Below are positions 34,407 to 44,763 of a stretch of 64,000 nucleotides of DNA, in pieces. Location of the stretch: the NCBI GenBank assembly GCA_965153355.1, contig OZ231126.1, positions 13,826,001 through 13,890,000 on the forward strand. The letters are read 5' to 3'. Numbering within the stretch: position 1 is the first letter of the stretch; every line of letters begins with the position of its first letter. The translations under genes were made by a program, and so were the position numbers. Source of the DNA: Flaccisagitta enflata. Lineage: Eukaryota > Chaetognatha > Sagittoidea > Aphragmophora. The notes under the pieces were generated by a model that worked only from the letters and a program-made list of their open reading frames with translations, was not told the DNA's origin and did no database searches.

Positions 34407-37390
34407 CAGGCCGAGAGAGGCCGGGGCCGAAGGAGGGTCAGGCCGAGAGAGGCCGGGGCCGAAGGAGGGTCAGGCCGAGAGAGGCCGGGGCCGAAGGAGG
34501 GTCAGGCCGAGAGAGGCCGGGGCCGAAGGAGGGTCAGGCCGAGAGAGGCCGGGGCCGAAGGAGGGTCAGGCCGAGAGAGGCCGGGGCCGAAGGAGGGTCA
34601 GGCCGAGAGAGGCCGGGGCCGAAGGAGGGTCAGGCCGAGAGAGGCCGGGGCCGAAGGAGGGTCAGGCCGAGAGAGGCCGGGGCCGAAGGAGGGTCAGGCC
34701 GAGAGAGGCCGGGGCCGAAGGAGGGTCAGGCCGAGAGAGGCCGGGGCCGAAGGAGGGTCAGGCCGAGAGAGGCCGGGGCCGAATGAGGGTCAGGCCGGAG
34801 AGGCCGGGGGCGGCAGGAGGGTCAGGCCGCGGAGAGGCCGGGGCCCACGGAGGGTCAGGCCGAGAGAGGCCGGGGCCGAAGGAGGGTCAGGCCGAGAGAG
34901 GCCGGGGCCGAAGGAGGGTCAGGCCGAGAGAGGCCGGGGCCGAAGGAGGGTCAGGCCGAGAGAGGCCGGGGCCGAAGGAGGGTCAGGCCGAGAGAGGCCG
35001 GGGCCGAAGGAGGGTCAGGCCGAGAGAGGCCGAGGCCGAAGGAGGGTCAGGCCGAGAGAGGCCGGGGCCGAAGGAGGGTCAGGCCGAGAGAGGCCGGGGC
35101 CGAAGGAGGGTCAGGCCGAGAGAGGCCCGGGCCGAAGGAGGGTCAGGCCGAGAGAGGCCGGGGCCGAAGGAGGGTCAGGCCGAGAGAGGCCGGGGCCGAA
35201 GGAGGGTCAGGCCGAGAGAGGCCGGGGCCGAAGGAGGGTCAGGCCGAGAGAGGCCGGGGCCGAAGGAGGGTCAGGCCGAGAGAGGCCGGGGCCGAAGGAG
35301 GGTCAGGCCGAGAGAGGCCGGGGCCGAAGGAGGGTCAGGCCGAGAGAGGCCGGGGCCGAAGGAGGGTCAGGCCGAGAGAGGCCGGGGCCGAAGGAGGGTC
35401 AGGCCGAGAGAGGCCGGGGCCGAAGGAGGGTCAGGCCGAGAGAGGCCGGGGCCGAAGGAGGGTCAGGCCGAGAGAGGCCGGGGCCGAAGGAGGGTCAGGC
35501 CGAGAGAGGCCGGGGCCGAAGGAGGGTCAGGCCGAGAGAGGCCGGGGCCGAAGGAGGGTCAGGCCAGAGAGGCCGGGGCCGAGGAGGGTCAGGCCGAGAG
35601 AGGCTGGGGCGAAGGAGGGTCAGGCCGAGAGAGGCCGGGGCCAATGGAGGAGTCAGGCGAGAGAGGCTGGCCGAAGGAGGGTCAGGCCGAGAGAGGCCGG
35701 GGCCGGCGGAGGGTCAGGCCGAGAGAGGCCGGGGCCGAAGGAGTGTCAGGCCGAGAGAAGGAAGCCGAAGGAGGGTCAGGTTGAGAGAGGTCCGTGAGGG
35801 TCAGGCCGAGAGAGGCCGGGGCCGAAGGAGGGTCAGGCCGAGAGAGGCCGGGGCCGAAGGAGGGTCAGGGCGCGAGAGGCCGGGGCCGAAGGAGGGTCAG
35901 GCCGAGAGAGGCCGAGGCCGAAGGAGGGTCAGGCTGAGAGAGGTCGGTGGCCGAAGGAGTGGCTCAGGCTGAGAGGCCAAGGAGGGTCAGGCCGAGAGGC
36001 CGGGCCGAAGGAGGGTCAGGGCCGAAGAGGCCGTGGTCAAGGAGGCCCAGCCCACGAGGCCAGCCGAAGGAGGGTCAGGCGAGAGAGTGTCAAAATGGAT
36101 GGGTCAGGCTGAGAGTGCCGGGCCAAGGAGTGGTCAGGCCGAGAGAGGCCGGGGCCGAAGGAGGGTCATTGGAAGGAGAGAGGCCAGCCGGCTGAGTGGC
36201 TAGCCGAGAGAGTGTCGGGCCGAAGGAGGGTCAGGCCGAGAGAGGCTGGGGCCGAAGGAGGGTCAGGCCGAGAGAGGCCGGGGCCGAAGGAGGGTCAGGC
36301 CGAGAGAGGCCGGGGCCGAAGGAGGGTCAGGGCCAGAGAGGCCGGGCCGAAGGAGTGGTCAGGGCCGAGAGAGGCGGGGGGCCGAAGGAGGGTCAGGCCG
36401 AGAGAGGCTGGGGCCGAAGGAGGGTCAGGCCGAGAGAGGCCGGGGCCGAAGGAGGGTCAGGCCGAGAGAGGCCGGGGCCGAAGGAGGGTCAGGCCGAGAG
36501 AGGCCGGGGGCCGAAGGAGGCTCAGGCCGAGAGAGCCTGGGGCCGAAGGAGGGTCAGGCCGAGAGAGGCCGGGCCGCAGAGGCCTGCCGAGAGAGGCCGG
36601 GGCTGAAGGAGGGCTGAGGCCGAGAGAGGCCGGGGCCGAAGGATGGTCAGGCCGAGAGAGGCCGGGGCCGAAGGATGGTCAGGCCGAGAGAGGCCGGGGC
36701 CGAAGGAGGGTCAGCGAGAGAGGCCGGGTCAAGGAGTGGTCAGGCCGAGAGAGGCCGGGCCGATGGGTCAGGCCGAGAGAGGCCGGGGCCGAAGGAGGGT
36801 CAGGCCGACAGAGGCCGTGGCCGAAGGAGGGTCAGGCCGAGAGAGGCCTTGGCTGAAGGAGGTTCAGGCCGAGAGGGGCCGGGGCCGAAGGAGGGTCTGG
36901 CCGAGAGAGGCCGGGGCCGAAGGAGGGTCAGGACGAGAGAGGCCGGGGCCGAGTGAGGGTCAGGCCGAGAGAGGCCGGGGCCGAAGGAGGGTCAGGCCGA
37001 GAGAGGCCGGGGCCGAAGGAGGGTCAGGCCGAGAGAGGCCGGGGCCGAAGGAGGGTCAGGCCGAGAGAGGCCGGGGCCGAAGGAGGGTCAGGCCGAGAGA
37101 GGCCGGGGCCGAATGAGGGTCAGGCCGAGAGAGGCCGGGGCCGAAGGAGGGTCAGGCCGAGAGAGGCCGGGGCCGAAGGAGGGTCAGGCCGAGAGAGGCC
37201 GGGGCCCAAGGAGGGTCAGGCCGAGAGAGGCCGGGGCCAAGGAGGGTCAGGCCGAGAGAGGCTTAAATGTGGCGGAGGCCAGGCCGAGAGAGGCCCGGGC
37301 CGTGGCTGAGGCCAGGCCGAGAGAGGCTGGGGTCGAAGGGGAGGGTCAGGGCCGAGAGAGGTCAAGCTGAAGGAGGGTCAGAACAGAGAG
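34407..37390. repeat. GC-rich 32-bp minisatellite, about 90 copies
   Basis: Unit of 32 bp: GGCCGAGAGAGGCCGGGGCC then GAAGGAGGGTCA. The left two thirds are nearly identical copies; the right third (from about 35560) is diverged with many indels. The unit has no stop in any plus frame and 32 is not a multiple of 3, so all three frames stay open and each reads the same rotating 32-residue pattern. The 486- and 530-aa frames are explained by this; I do not call a gene. Confidence 0.95.
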
Positions 37391-37397
37391 GGGAAGG

Positions 37398-37614
37398 GGT
37401 CATTGTAGCAGCCTGAGGTGATTAATAAGTATTTGGGGTGATTTTGTATTTTTCAGGTTAAATTTTTCTCTAATATATCCAAATCTCGCTATGTGATGGT
37501 GATTTTGGGGGTTGGGTCATTGTAGGGGTGCCCGAGGTGGTGATTAAGGGGGTATTTTGGGTGATTTTGTATTTTTCAGGTTAAATTTTCCTCTGGTATA
37601 TCCAAATCTTGCCA
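37398..37614. repeat. Two-copy direct repeat of about 110 bp
   Basis: Both copies run GGTCATTGTAG, GGTGATT, GTGATTTTGTATTTTTCAGG, TTAAATTTT and TATATCCAAATCT. It separates the two 32-bp arrays and may be part of a larger repeat unit. Confidence 0.8.
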
Positions 37615-37870
37615 TGTGGGCCGAGGCCAAATCAGGGTCAGGCCGGGAGAGGCCAAGGCCAAATCAGGGTCAGGCCGAGAGATGCCGAGGCCAAATCAGG
37701 GTCAGGCCAAGAGAGGCCAAGGCCAAATCAGGGTCAGGCTGAGAGAGGCCAAGGCCAAATCAGGGTCAGGCCGAGAGAGGCCGAGGCCAAATCAGGGTCA
37801 GGCCGAGAGAGGCCGAGGCCAAATCAGGGTCAGGCCAAGGGCTAATCAGGGACAGGCCGAGAGAGACTGA
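37615..37870. repeat. Variant 32-bp minisatellite
   Basis: Units of 32 bp, GGCCAAATCAGGGTCAGGCC then GAGAGAGGCCGA, share GGGTCAGGCCGAGAGAGGCC with the main array but carry AAATCA instead of GAAGGA. About eight copies. Confidence 0.92.
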
Positions 37871-37882
37871 GGCCAAATCTGT

Positions 37883-38566
37883 GATACCCGTTGCCCTGCT
37901 TTGCATGGTTGTAAATTGGAATGAGAGGCAGGGCAGCGGCTCCGAAGGGGACCCTGTGGGACACAGGGGACTTATGTTTGTTCGTCTGTCCGTTAGTCTG
38001 TCCGTCCATCCATGCAGTGAAGAAAGACAAGAGCTTGGTGAAAAGTCACCAATCCTTATGACTTTTTGGGAAGCGGCCCCAAAGGGGACAAAGTCCTGTT
38101 GAACACAGGGGACTTTTGTTCGTTTGTTCATTCGTTTATCCTTTCGTCCCCCCCCCCAAGCCCTCTCAGGCCTGAAATCTGCCCTCTCAGGCCTAAAATC
38201 TGGCTTCTCAGGCCTGAAATATGCCATCTCAGGCCTTGAATCTGCCCTCTCAGACCTGAAATTTGCCCTTTCAGGCCTGAAACCTGTCCTCTCAGGCCTT
38301 AAATCTGCCCTCTAAGGCCTGAAACCTGCCCTCACAGATTCAAGGCCTGAAAGGGCAGATTTCAGGCCTGAGAGGGCAGATTTTAGGCCTGAGAGGACAG
38401 ATTTCAGGCCTGAGAGGGCAGAGGGGGGCAATGGATGGATGGACAAACGAACAAAGGAACAAACGAACGAAAGTCCCCTGTGTTCTATAGGACTTTGTCT
38501 CCTTCGGGGTCGCTGCCCTGCCTCTCATTCCAATTTACAACCATGCAAAGCAAGGCAACGGGTATC
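37883..38566. mobile_element. Foldback element FBM-1 with minisatellite core
   Basis: Outer arms 37883-37970 and about 38470-38566 are inverted copies (GATACCCGTTGCC...ACACAGGGGACT). A second left arm, TTTTTGGGAAGCGGCCCC, starts at 38063. The core is a 21-bp tandem repeat beginning GGCCTGAAATCTGCCC that flips orientation at about 38340, so the whole can fold on itself. No transposase. Confidence 0.8.
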
Positions 38567-38628
38567 GCTGACCACATATTGCCCTTGGGCGACCTGTTTC
38601 TTCATGGCGATAGTCACCATTACTGGTA

Positions 38629-39525
38629 CTGTCTAGGAAATAACTATGGAATCAACTTCTACCACAATGCAATTATCTTGGCTTTTAGCTCTTAGCTTTT
38701 TCAAAAAAGCAAATTATTCTACATCAAAGAATCTTCAAGATGAGTTCAATCTGATCTTTGTAGCTCAAACCGTTTAGAAATGACAAGCAAAAGAGTGAAA
38801 ACTTTCATTTCCAAAATGGGTAGAAACAAGCCCGACCGGGCAAAGATGCGTCCGGACTGTGTCTCTGCGTGTATTGATCATGTGACATATATGGAGAGAC
38901 AGACAGGGAGAAAAGGCGCTCAAAACATGAAGGTTGATCATTTGTTTCAGTGTAGGATCTCACCGTGGCCAATAACAGCTGAGAAACGCGGTTTTTGCAC
39001 AGGCGTAACGGACCGACCGACGGACGGACGGACCGACGGACCGACGGACCGACAGACGGACCGACGGACGGACAGAGCCTCTTATAGAGATGCGTTCCTG
39101 ACGGACGCATCTAAAAACTGACAATGATAGAACAAAGAAAATAAGGCTATCTTCTACTTGAGATATCTCCACTTCTAGAAAAGCAATTAACTTTTTTCAA
39201 AAAAGCAAATTAATCTACATCAAAAAATCTTCAAGATGAGTGCAATCTAGTTTCTGTGACTTTAACCGTTTAGAAATGACATGCAAAAGTAAGGAAACTC
39301 TCCATTACATGAGAAGCCGGCATTAACTGCTCACAGATGGCAGAACAAGACCCTGCTAAACTGTATGAAAATCTTTACAAACTGCCCCTCTGCTGCAAAA
39401 CTGAAGGTATCAGTTAATAAAAATGTCACATGAAGTGCTCTTGCTATTGGCATCATGGTTTTAACGGAATTCAGTTGATAAATTAAATCACACCCTTTCT
39501 GATTCCATAATTATTTCCTAGATAG
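38629..39525. mobile_element. TA-flanked element, CTATCTAG family, copy 3
   Basis: The left end CTGTCTAGGAAATAACTATG mirrors the right end ATAATTATTTCCTAGATAG, with TA at 38627-38628 and 39526-39527. Two similar segments around CGTTTAGAAATGACA (near 38770 and 39268) match copy 2 in inverse orientation. It contains a minus-strand HCR copy. Confidence 0.83.
38990..39112 (-). mobile_element. Hairpin-capped repeat HCR-10 (GATGCG class)
   Basis: On the minus strand it starts with AGATGCGT (39112-39105), loop CCGTCAGGA, ACGCATCT (39095-39088), then CTATAAGAGGCTCTGTCCG and (GTCC/GTCG)n. The 3' end GGCCTTGTT is not visible. It sits within a TA-flanked element. Confidence 0.75.
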
Positions 39526-39535
39526 TATAAAGAGA

Positions 39536-39858
39536 GCACAGGGGAGTTTTCTCTGTCCGTCTGCCCATCCTCTGTCCAGGCCTCCCAGGCCCTTACAGGC
39601 CTGAAATCTGTCCTCTCAGGCCAGAAACCTGTCCTCTCATGGCTTGAGTTTGAGAGGGGATATTCAAAACTTCAGGCCTGAGAGGGTAGATTTCAGGCCT
39701 GAGAGTGCAAATTCAAGGCCTGGGAGGGCAAGTTCCAGGCCTAAGAGGACAGATTTCAGGCCTATGCGGGCCGGGTGGGGGGGGGATGGACAAACAAACA
39801 AACAAAAGTTTCCTGTGTTCTACAGGACTTCGTCCCCTTTAGGGCCGCTGCCCAAAAA
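39536..39858. mobile_element. Foldback element FBM-2 (left end damaged)
   Basis: The left arm is reduced to AGCACAGGGGAGTTTTC. The core is GGCCTGAAATCTG-type 21-bp repeats turning orientation near 39640-39660. The right arm TGTGTTCTACAGGACTTCGT ends GGGCCGCTGCCCAAAAA. Confidence 0.7.
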
Positions 39859-40034
39859 GAAACTTCACTTAGCTAAGCTCACTCACAAATATGCCCACTG
39901 CCCATTCTGTTTCTAAGATTCACCGTGTAGCCAATACTTAGCTAAAATGCATGCTTTCTCGGCCAACAAGGGTGATCTCACTTTGCCCACAAAATTGCTA
40001 GCTTTGTTTAAGAAAACGAATGAACTTGCTTTTT

Positions 40035-40147
40035 AGGTGCGACAAAGCACCTCTATGGCTGTGTCCGTTGGTTGGTTGGTCGGTCGGTTGGTAACGCATT
40101 CGATCGACGATCTACGCGTCGCACCTATTGGCCTACTTGGCCTTGTT
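40035..40147 (+). mobile_element. Hairpin-capped repeat HCR-11 (GGTGCG class, complete)
   Basis: After a T-run: AGGTGC-GACAAA-GCACCT (40035-40052), CTATGGCTGTGTCCG, (GGTT/GGTC)n, AACGCATTCGATCGACGATC, TACG, CGTCGCACCTATTGGCC, TACTTGGCCTTGTT. The first and last words AGGTGCGAC / GTCGCACCT form an inverted pair. Confidence 0.82.
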
Positions 40148-40188
40148 TATTTAATCTCCCGGCCCAGAGCATGTGGCGTGGGCCATAG

Positions 40189-40190
<2 letters not shown>

Positions 40191-40254
<64 letters not shown>
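40191..40254. repeat. (CT)n microsatellite
   Basis: Pure CT run of about 62 bases, abutting the next foldback element. Confidence 0.96.
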
Positions 40255-40255
<1 letters not shown>

Positions 40256-40769
40256 TTTTGGGCAGCGGCCCCGAAGGGGACGAAGTCCTGTAGAACACAG
40301 GGGACTTTCGTTCGTTCATTCGTTCGTTTGTTCTTTCGTTTGTTCGTTCGTCTTTCCGTTTGTCCCCCCAGGCCCTCTCAGGCCTAAATTCTGCCCTCTC
40401 AGGCCTAAAATCTGCCTTCTCAGGCCTAAAATCTGCCTTCTCAGGCCTGAAATCTGCCCTCTCAGGCCTTGAATCTGCCCTCTCAGGCCTGAAATTTGCC
40501 CTTTCAGGCCTGCAACCTCCTCTCAGGCCTTGAATCTGCCCTCCAGGCACAAAATATGCCCTCTCAGATTCAAGATGCAGAGAGGACAGGTTCAGGCCTG
40601 AAACAGAGTCAGGAGTGAGGGGGTGGACGGGTGGGTGGCTCAGCAGAAGTGCCCTGTGTTCTGCAGGGCTCACGTCCCACCGGGCGCCTGCACCCCTCAT
40701 TCTGATTTCTGACCATACAAAGCAAGGAGCATGAGTGTCCTTATTGCAGTATTGCCTTGGGTGACCTGA
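40255..40769. mobile_element. Foldback element FBM-3
   Basis: The left arm TTTTTGGGCAGCGGCCCCGA runs to GGGGACTTTCGTTCG. The core is 21-bp GGCCTGAAATCTGCC-type repeats. The right arm is degraded (CCCTGTGTTCTGCAGGGC) and is followed by the outer tail ending GGGTGACCTGA. It joins FBM-4 directly. Confidence 0.78.
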
Positions 40770-41357
40770 TTTTGGGCAGCGGCCCCGAAGGGGACAGAGT
40801 CCTGTAGAACACAGGGGGACTTTAGTTCGTGGTCATTTGGTGCATTGTCTGGGCCCCTCCCAGGCCTGAAATCTGCCCTCTCCCACATTTACTCTCTCAG
40901 GCCTGAAATTTGCCCTCTCAGACCTGAAATTTGCCCTCTCAGGCCTGAAATTTGCCCTCTCAGTCCTGAAATTTGCCCTCTCAGAACTGAAATTTGCCCT
41001 CTCAGGCCTGAAATTTGCCCTCTCAGACCTGAAATTTGCTCTTTCAGGCCTTGAATCTGCCTTCTCAGGCCTGAAATCTGCCTGGAGGGCAAATTTCAGG
41101 CCTGAGAGGGCAAATTTCAGGCCTGAAGTAAATTTCAGGCCTGAGAGGGCAGGCACCAGCGCTGAGGCCTGTAAAGGGACGGACGGACGGATGGATGGAT
41201 GGACGGATGGACGGACGGACGAACGAAAGTCCCCCTGTGTTCTACAGGACTTCGTCCCCTTCGGGGCCGCTGCCCTGCTTCCCCTCACTCCAATTCACAA
41301 TCATACAGAGCACGGCAATGGGTATCGCTGACCACATATTTGCCTTTGGGCGACCTG
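40770..41357. mobile_element. Foldback element FBM-4
   Basis: The left arm TTTTGGGCAGCGGCCCCGAA starts where FBM-3 ends. The core repeats GGCCTGAAATTTGCCCTCTC in one orientation, then inverted copies from about 41085. The right arm ACTTCGTCCCCTTCGGGGCC is followed by the tail ...GCTGACCACATATTTGCC to GGCGACCTGTT. Confidence 0.8.
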
Positions 41358-41990
41358 TTCTTTTAAGAGCAGGCCCGAAGAAACGTTGTCCTGTAGAACA
41401 GAGGGGACTTTCGTTCGTTCGTTCGCTTGTTTCTCCGTATCCCCCCCCCCTAGCCTCCAGGCTCAAATCCTAGCCTCCAGGCTCAAATCCCATTCTCAAG
41501 GCAGAATTCCAGCCTTGAGGCTCAAATTCAGCCTTGGGGCTCAAATTCCAGCCTTGAGGCTGAAATATCAGCCCTAGGGCTAAAATCCCAGCCTCGAGGC
41601 TCAAATCCCAGCCTCAAGGCTCAAATCCCAGCCCTGAGGCTAGAATCCCAGCCTTGAGGCTCAAATTCCAGTCTTGAGGCTTAAATTCCAGCCTTGAGGC
41701 TTAAATCATAGCCTCAAGGCTCAATTCCAGCCTCAAGTCTCAAATTTCAGCGTCGAGGCTGGAGTCCTACCCTCAAGGCTTTTATCCCTCCCCAAAGGCT
41801 AAAATCTCAGCCTTGAGGCTCAAATCCCAGCTTCAACAAACAAACAAACAAATGAAAGTCCCCCTGTGTTCTACAGGACATCGTCCCCTTTGGGGCCGCT
41901 GCCCTGCTCACCATTACTTACAGTCACAAACATACCAAGCAGGGCAACGGGTATCGCTGACCACATATTGCCCTTGGGCGACCTGTTTTT
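41358..41990. mobile_element. Foldback element FBM-5 with a different 20-bp core
   Basis: The arms match FBM-1 to FBM-4 (left GTCCTGTAGAACAGAGGGGA; right CCCTGTGTTCTACAGGACAT and the same tail). The core (about 41450-41835) is instead a 20-bp repeat, GCCTTGAGGCTCAAATCCCA, itself containing the small palindrome GCCTYGAGGC. Confidence 0.82.
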
Positions 41991-42079
41991 TTTGTTTTTT
42001 TTTTTGCTCTTCCGCGGGACGCCAGCGGCACGCGGGCGGTGTTGAAGCAGTGATGAGGAGATGAGAGAACAAACTATTT

Positions 42080-42320
42080 TTCTGTACCTCGATGGTCTAT
42101 TTGTCTGTCTGCCTATTTGTCTTCCGTCTGCCTGATTGTCTATCTGTCCCACTGCACTGCCCCTCAGTGTTTTTGTCTGACTGATTGTCTGACCTACCCT
42201 ACGCCTGTCAGTCTTCTGTCTTATGTTTGTCTGTCTGTCTGTGAGTTTGTTTGCGTGTCTATGTATCAAGCTGTCCATCAATCCGCCCGCTGTCTGCCTG
42301 CCTGTCGGCCCGTCTCTTTG
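42080..42320. repeat. Degenerate (TGTC)n-rich tract
   Basis: TGTCTGTCTGCC-type words throughout. Short open frames on both strands here are low-complexity shadows. Confidence 0.7.
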
Positions 42321-44267
42321 TGTTTTTGATTTTGCGTTGCCCGTTGGTCTATTTTTCATGCTGTTAGAACCTATTGAGTCCATCTCTCTGACTGCCTGTT
42401 TTCATAGCATCAAAATGCAACAAGAGCCACATTCCTCCACCTGTATGATCTTCCCATGCCATGGTAACTTATAAGAACCCACTACCTTAAGTTAACATTT
42501 GCCTCACTGAGTATAATCCACCAACTCTTAATTCTTTAATTAATAGTGATTGTATCCCAATCATATCAAACATGTGAATCACACAAATTTATGGATGAAT
42601 AAAGAACAGGAAACGCGACGGAAAAAAAATAAAGTTACACCCCAATTTTACCTAACAATTTAGTGAGATGAACAAGGCCAACACCTGTAAGTCGCGTGCA
42701 GGATATAAACAACTTAAGATGACTTAAATTGACTTGGCTTCGATAGAAAATCCCTGAGAATTATTAAGTATAAAATGCCAATTTGTTGGGGCTCAGTATG
42801 GCTCATACCTTCAGTAGGAGATCAGTTCAATGAAATTCCACTTCATCTAGAGATCCTTATGGCGTAATTGATTCCAAAAGTAGATTAAAAGCTCAAACCT
42901 CTCTGTCTCAAAGAATCATTGCGAATTTAGAGCCTAACGTGTGATTAACTCATCAAAACTTTGCCACAATTCATATGATTTGTCATCAAAACTTTGCCAC
43001 ATTTCTTATGATTTGTCAGAAAGCATGGATTCAAAATTCAGAAAGAATCGCCCACTCACATCTCAATTAAGATACCTCTCTTTGCAAGACACTAATAAAA
43101 ATCTGGGATCTCAAATTTTTGATGCATTGACGAATTTCGTGGTCCTCCCGAGGCAGATGCATCCATGTTCCATTACAGAGATATCTCTGCAGCAAATTTT
43201 CCATTGCCTTTATCTAATTACATAATCGTCCATGTCTTTGGATTTCATTTGGCCAAGATGTGCTTTTCAACTTGATCTTGATCATGAACCATCTTGATCC
43301 GTAACCAAATGCGATAATTTTACAACCACTCATCCAGAAAAACGACCTTAACTTCAAATCGATGTGGAGGGCAGAGTCTTTTTCTCAGGCGCAGGCTCAT
43401 GAGATTTTGCAGGACAAAATCGGAGCATATTTGCTGCTTGGAACTTCTTTCAGAATTGTTTATCTGGTCTTGAAGCTAAATAGCAAAGTTTCCTTTCATC
43501 TAAGTTGGCGTGAAACAGACTGTAAAACACAATTTAACACTAATAAACCTTAAACACACTGTTTTATCGCTTAAAGATTTAAACACACTGTTTTATTGCT
43601 TTAAGATTTTGCGATGCGACGCGACGCGGGGAAGAAAATCATATGCAGGGGGGTGGGGGAAATAATCAAAGGTTATAGAACTATGTTGGTGAGGAAGTTG
43701 GGTTGGTGAGGTAGGATGGTAAGGCGCTTTGGTGAGGAAAGTATGTCATGAGCATCAGATAACGAATTGGTAAGGTAGCCCGGTTGGGTGGGGTTTGGTT
43801 GAGTTAGGTTTGGTTGAATTAGGTTTGTGAGGAAAGTGTCTCACATGATCACATGCGTCTTGTAGAGAAGGTGACAATTTTTGTTTGGGGTAGAGGGGAG
43901 TTGAGGAATGTGTGTTATGCGCGTCAATCAAAGAGGTGGTTAGGAAGTTGAGTTGGATTGAATTGCTGAGGTGATTCGGAGGGGAAAATGTTTCACATCT
44001 CTGGTCTGGAGGCTATCTAGTATGTATATATAAAAAAAAAACAATCATACAATTTTCTAACTCTTTATGAGTGGGCTTTATTGACATGATTGGAAGAGAA
44101 GTGGACAAGGGAAAACAGTAAACAATGTGCAGACACAATGTTTTAATTCTAAAATACTGAAATACACTTGGCAATATACAAATCGCTATAACCAGACATG
44201 GTGGCTTCTTAACGAGCTTTAATAGAAAGTCAATAATCAGAAAATTGCTAAAAGATCAGAAAGGATT

Positions 44268-44270
<3 letters not shown>
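42321..44270. other. Unannotated sequence
   Basis: About 1.9 kb with no gene recognised. It contains a 33-bp tandem pair around TCATCAAAACTTTGCCACA (42951-43017) and a G/T-rich TTGGTGAGG-repeated stretch at about 43680-43830. Confidence 0.5.

Positions 44271-44357
<87 letters not shown>
44271..44357. repeat. (CT)n microsatellite
   Basis: Pure CT run of about 87 bases. Confidence 0.97.
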
Positions 44358-44365
<8 letters not shown>

Positions 44366-44477
44366 TCTTGTCTATCTCTATCAAGATAGCAAGAATATTT
44401 TCAGAAGGAAAAAAAACTTTAATTGAAGACAAGGTAGGGGGTGTTTGCGTGGGCAGAGGCAGTAACATCAAACTCAA

Positions 44478-44580
44478 CATGGCCAAGTAGGCCAATAAGG
44501 TGCGCCGTGTGGATCGTCGAACGAATGCGTTACAGACCGACAGACCAAACGCCAGTTATAGAGGTGCGTTGGCGCACCTA
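44478..44580 (-). mobile_element. Hairpin-capped repeat HCR-12 (GGTGCG class)
   Basis: On the minus strand: TTTTTTTAGGTGCG-CCAA-CGCACCT (44579-44562), CTATAACTGGCG, a short GGTC region, AACGCATTCGTTCGACGATC, CACACGGCGCACCTTATTGG, CCTACTTGGCC. The first and last words are inverted copies of each other. Confidence 0.8.
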
Positions 44581-44763
44581 AAAAAACAATTTGAGCAAGG
44601 GCAATAATGCAGCAAATCCAGCTCATTTTAAAATTTCGACAAATAAGGTCATGTGAAAGTAAAATGCATAAGACTTACTTAGTGTGAGACAAACCAACCA
44701 ACCGACCCACCTCATAACGAGATGGGGAAACACCTTCTCAAAATGCAAAACAAACATTTTATA

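Noticed and set aside
34324-36856. Long plus-strand open frames (486, 530 and 214 codons) as a gene for an Arg/Gly-rich protein
   Set aside because: They are explained entirely by a 32-bp repeat lacking stops in every plus frame. All three frames give the same rotating pattern, and frames break where the repeat has indels.
38160-41835. CRISPR-like array (regular 20-21-bp repeats)
   Set aside because: The repeats are directly tandem without unique spacers, flip orientation inside foldback arms, and there are no cas genes. The context is eukaryotic.
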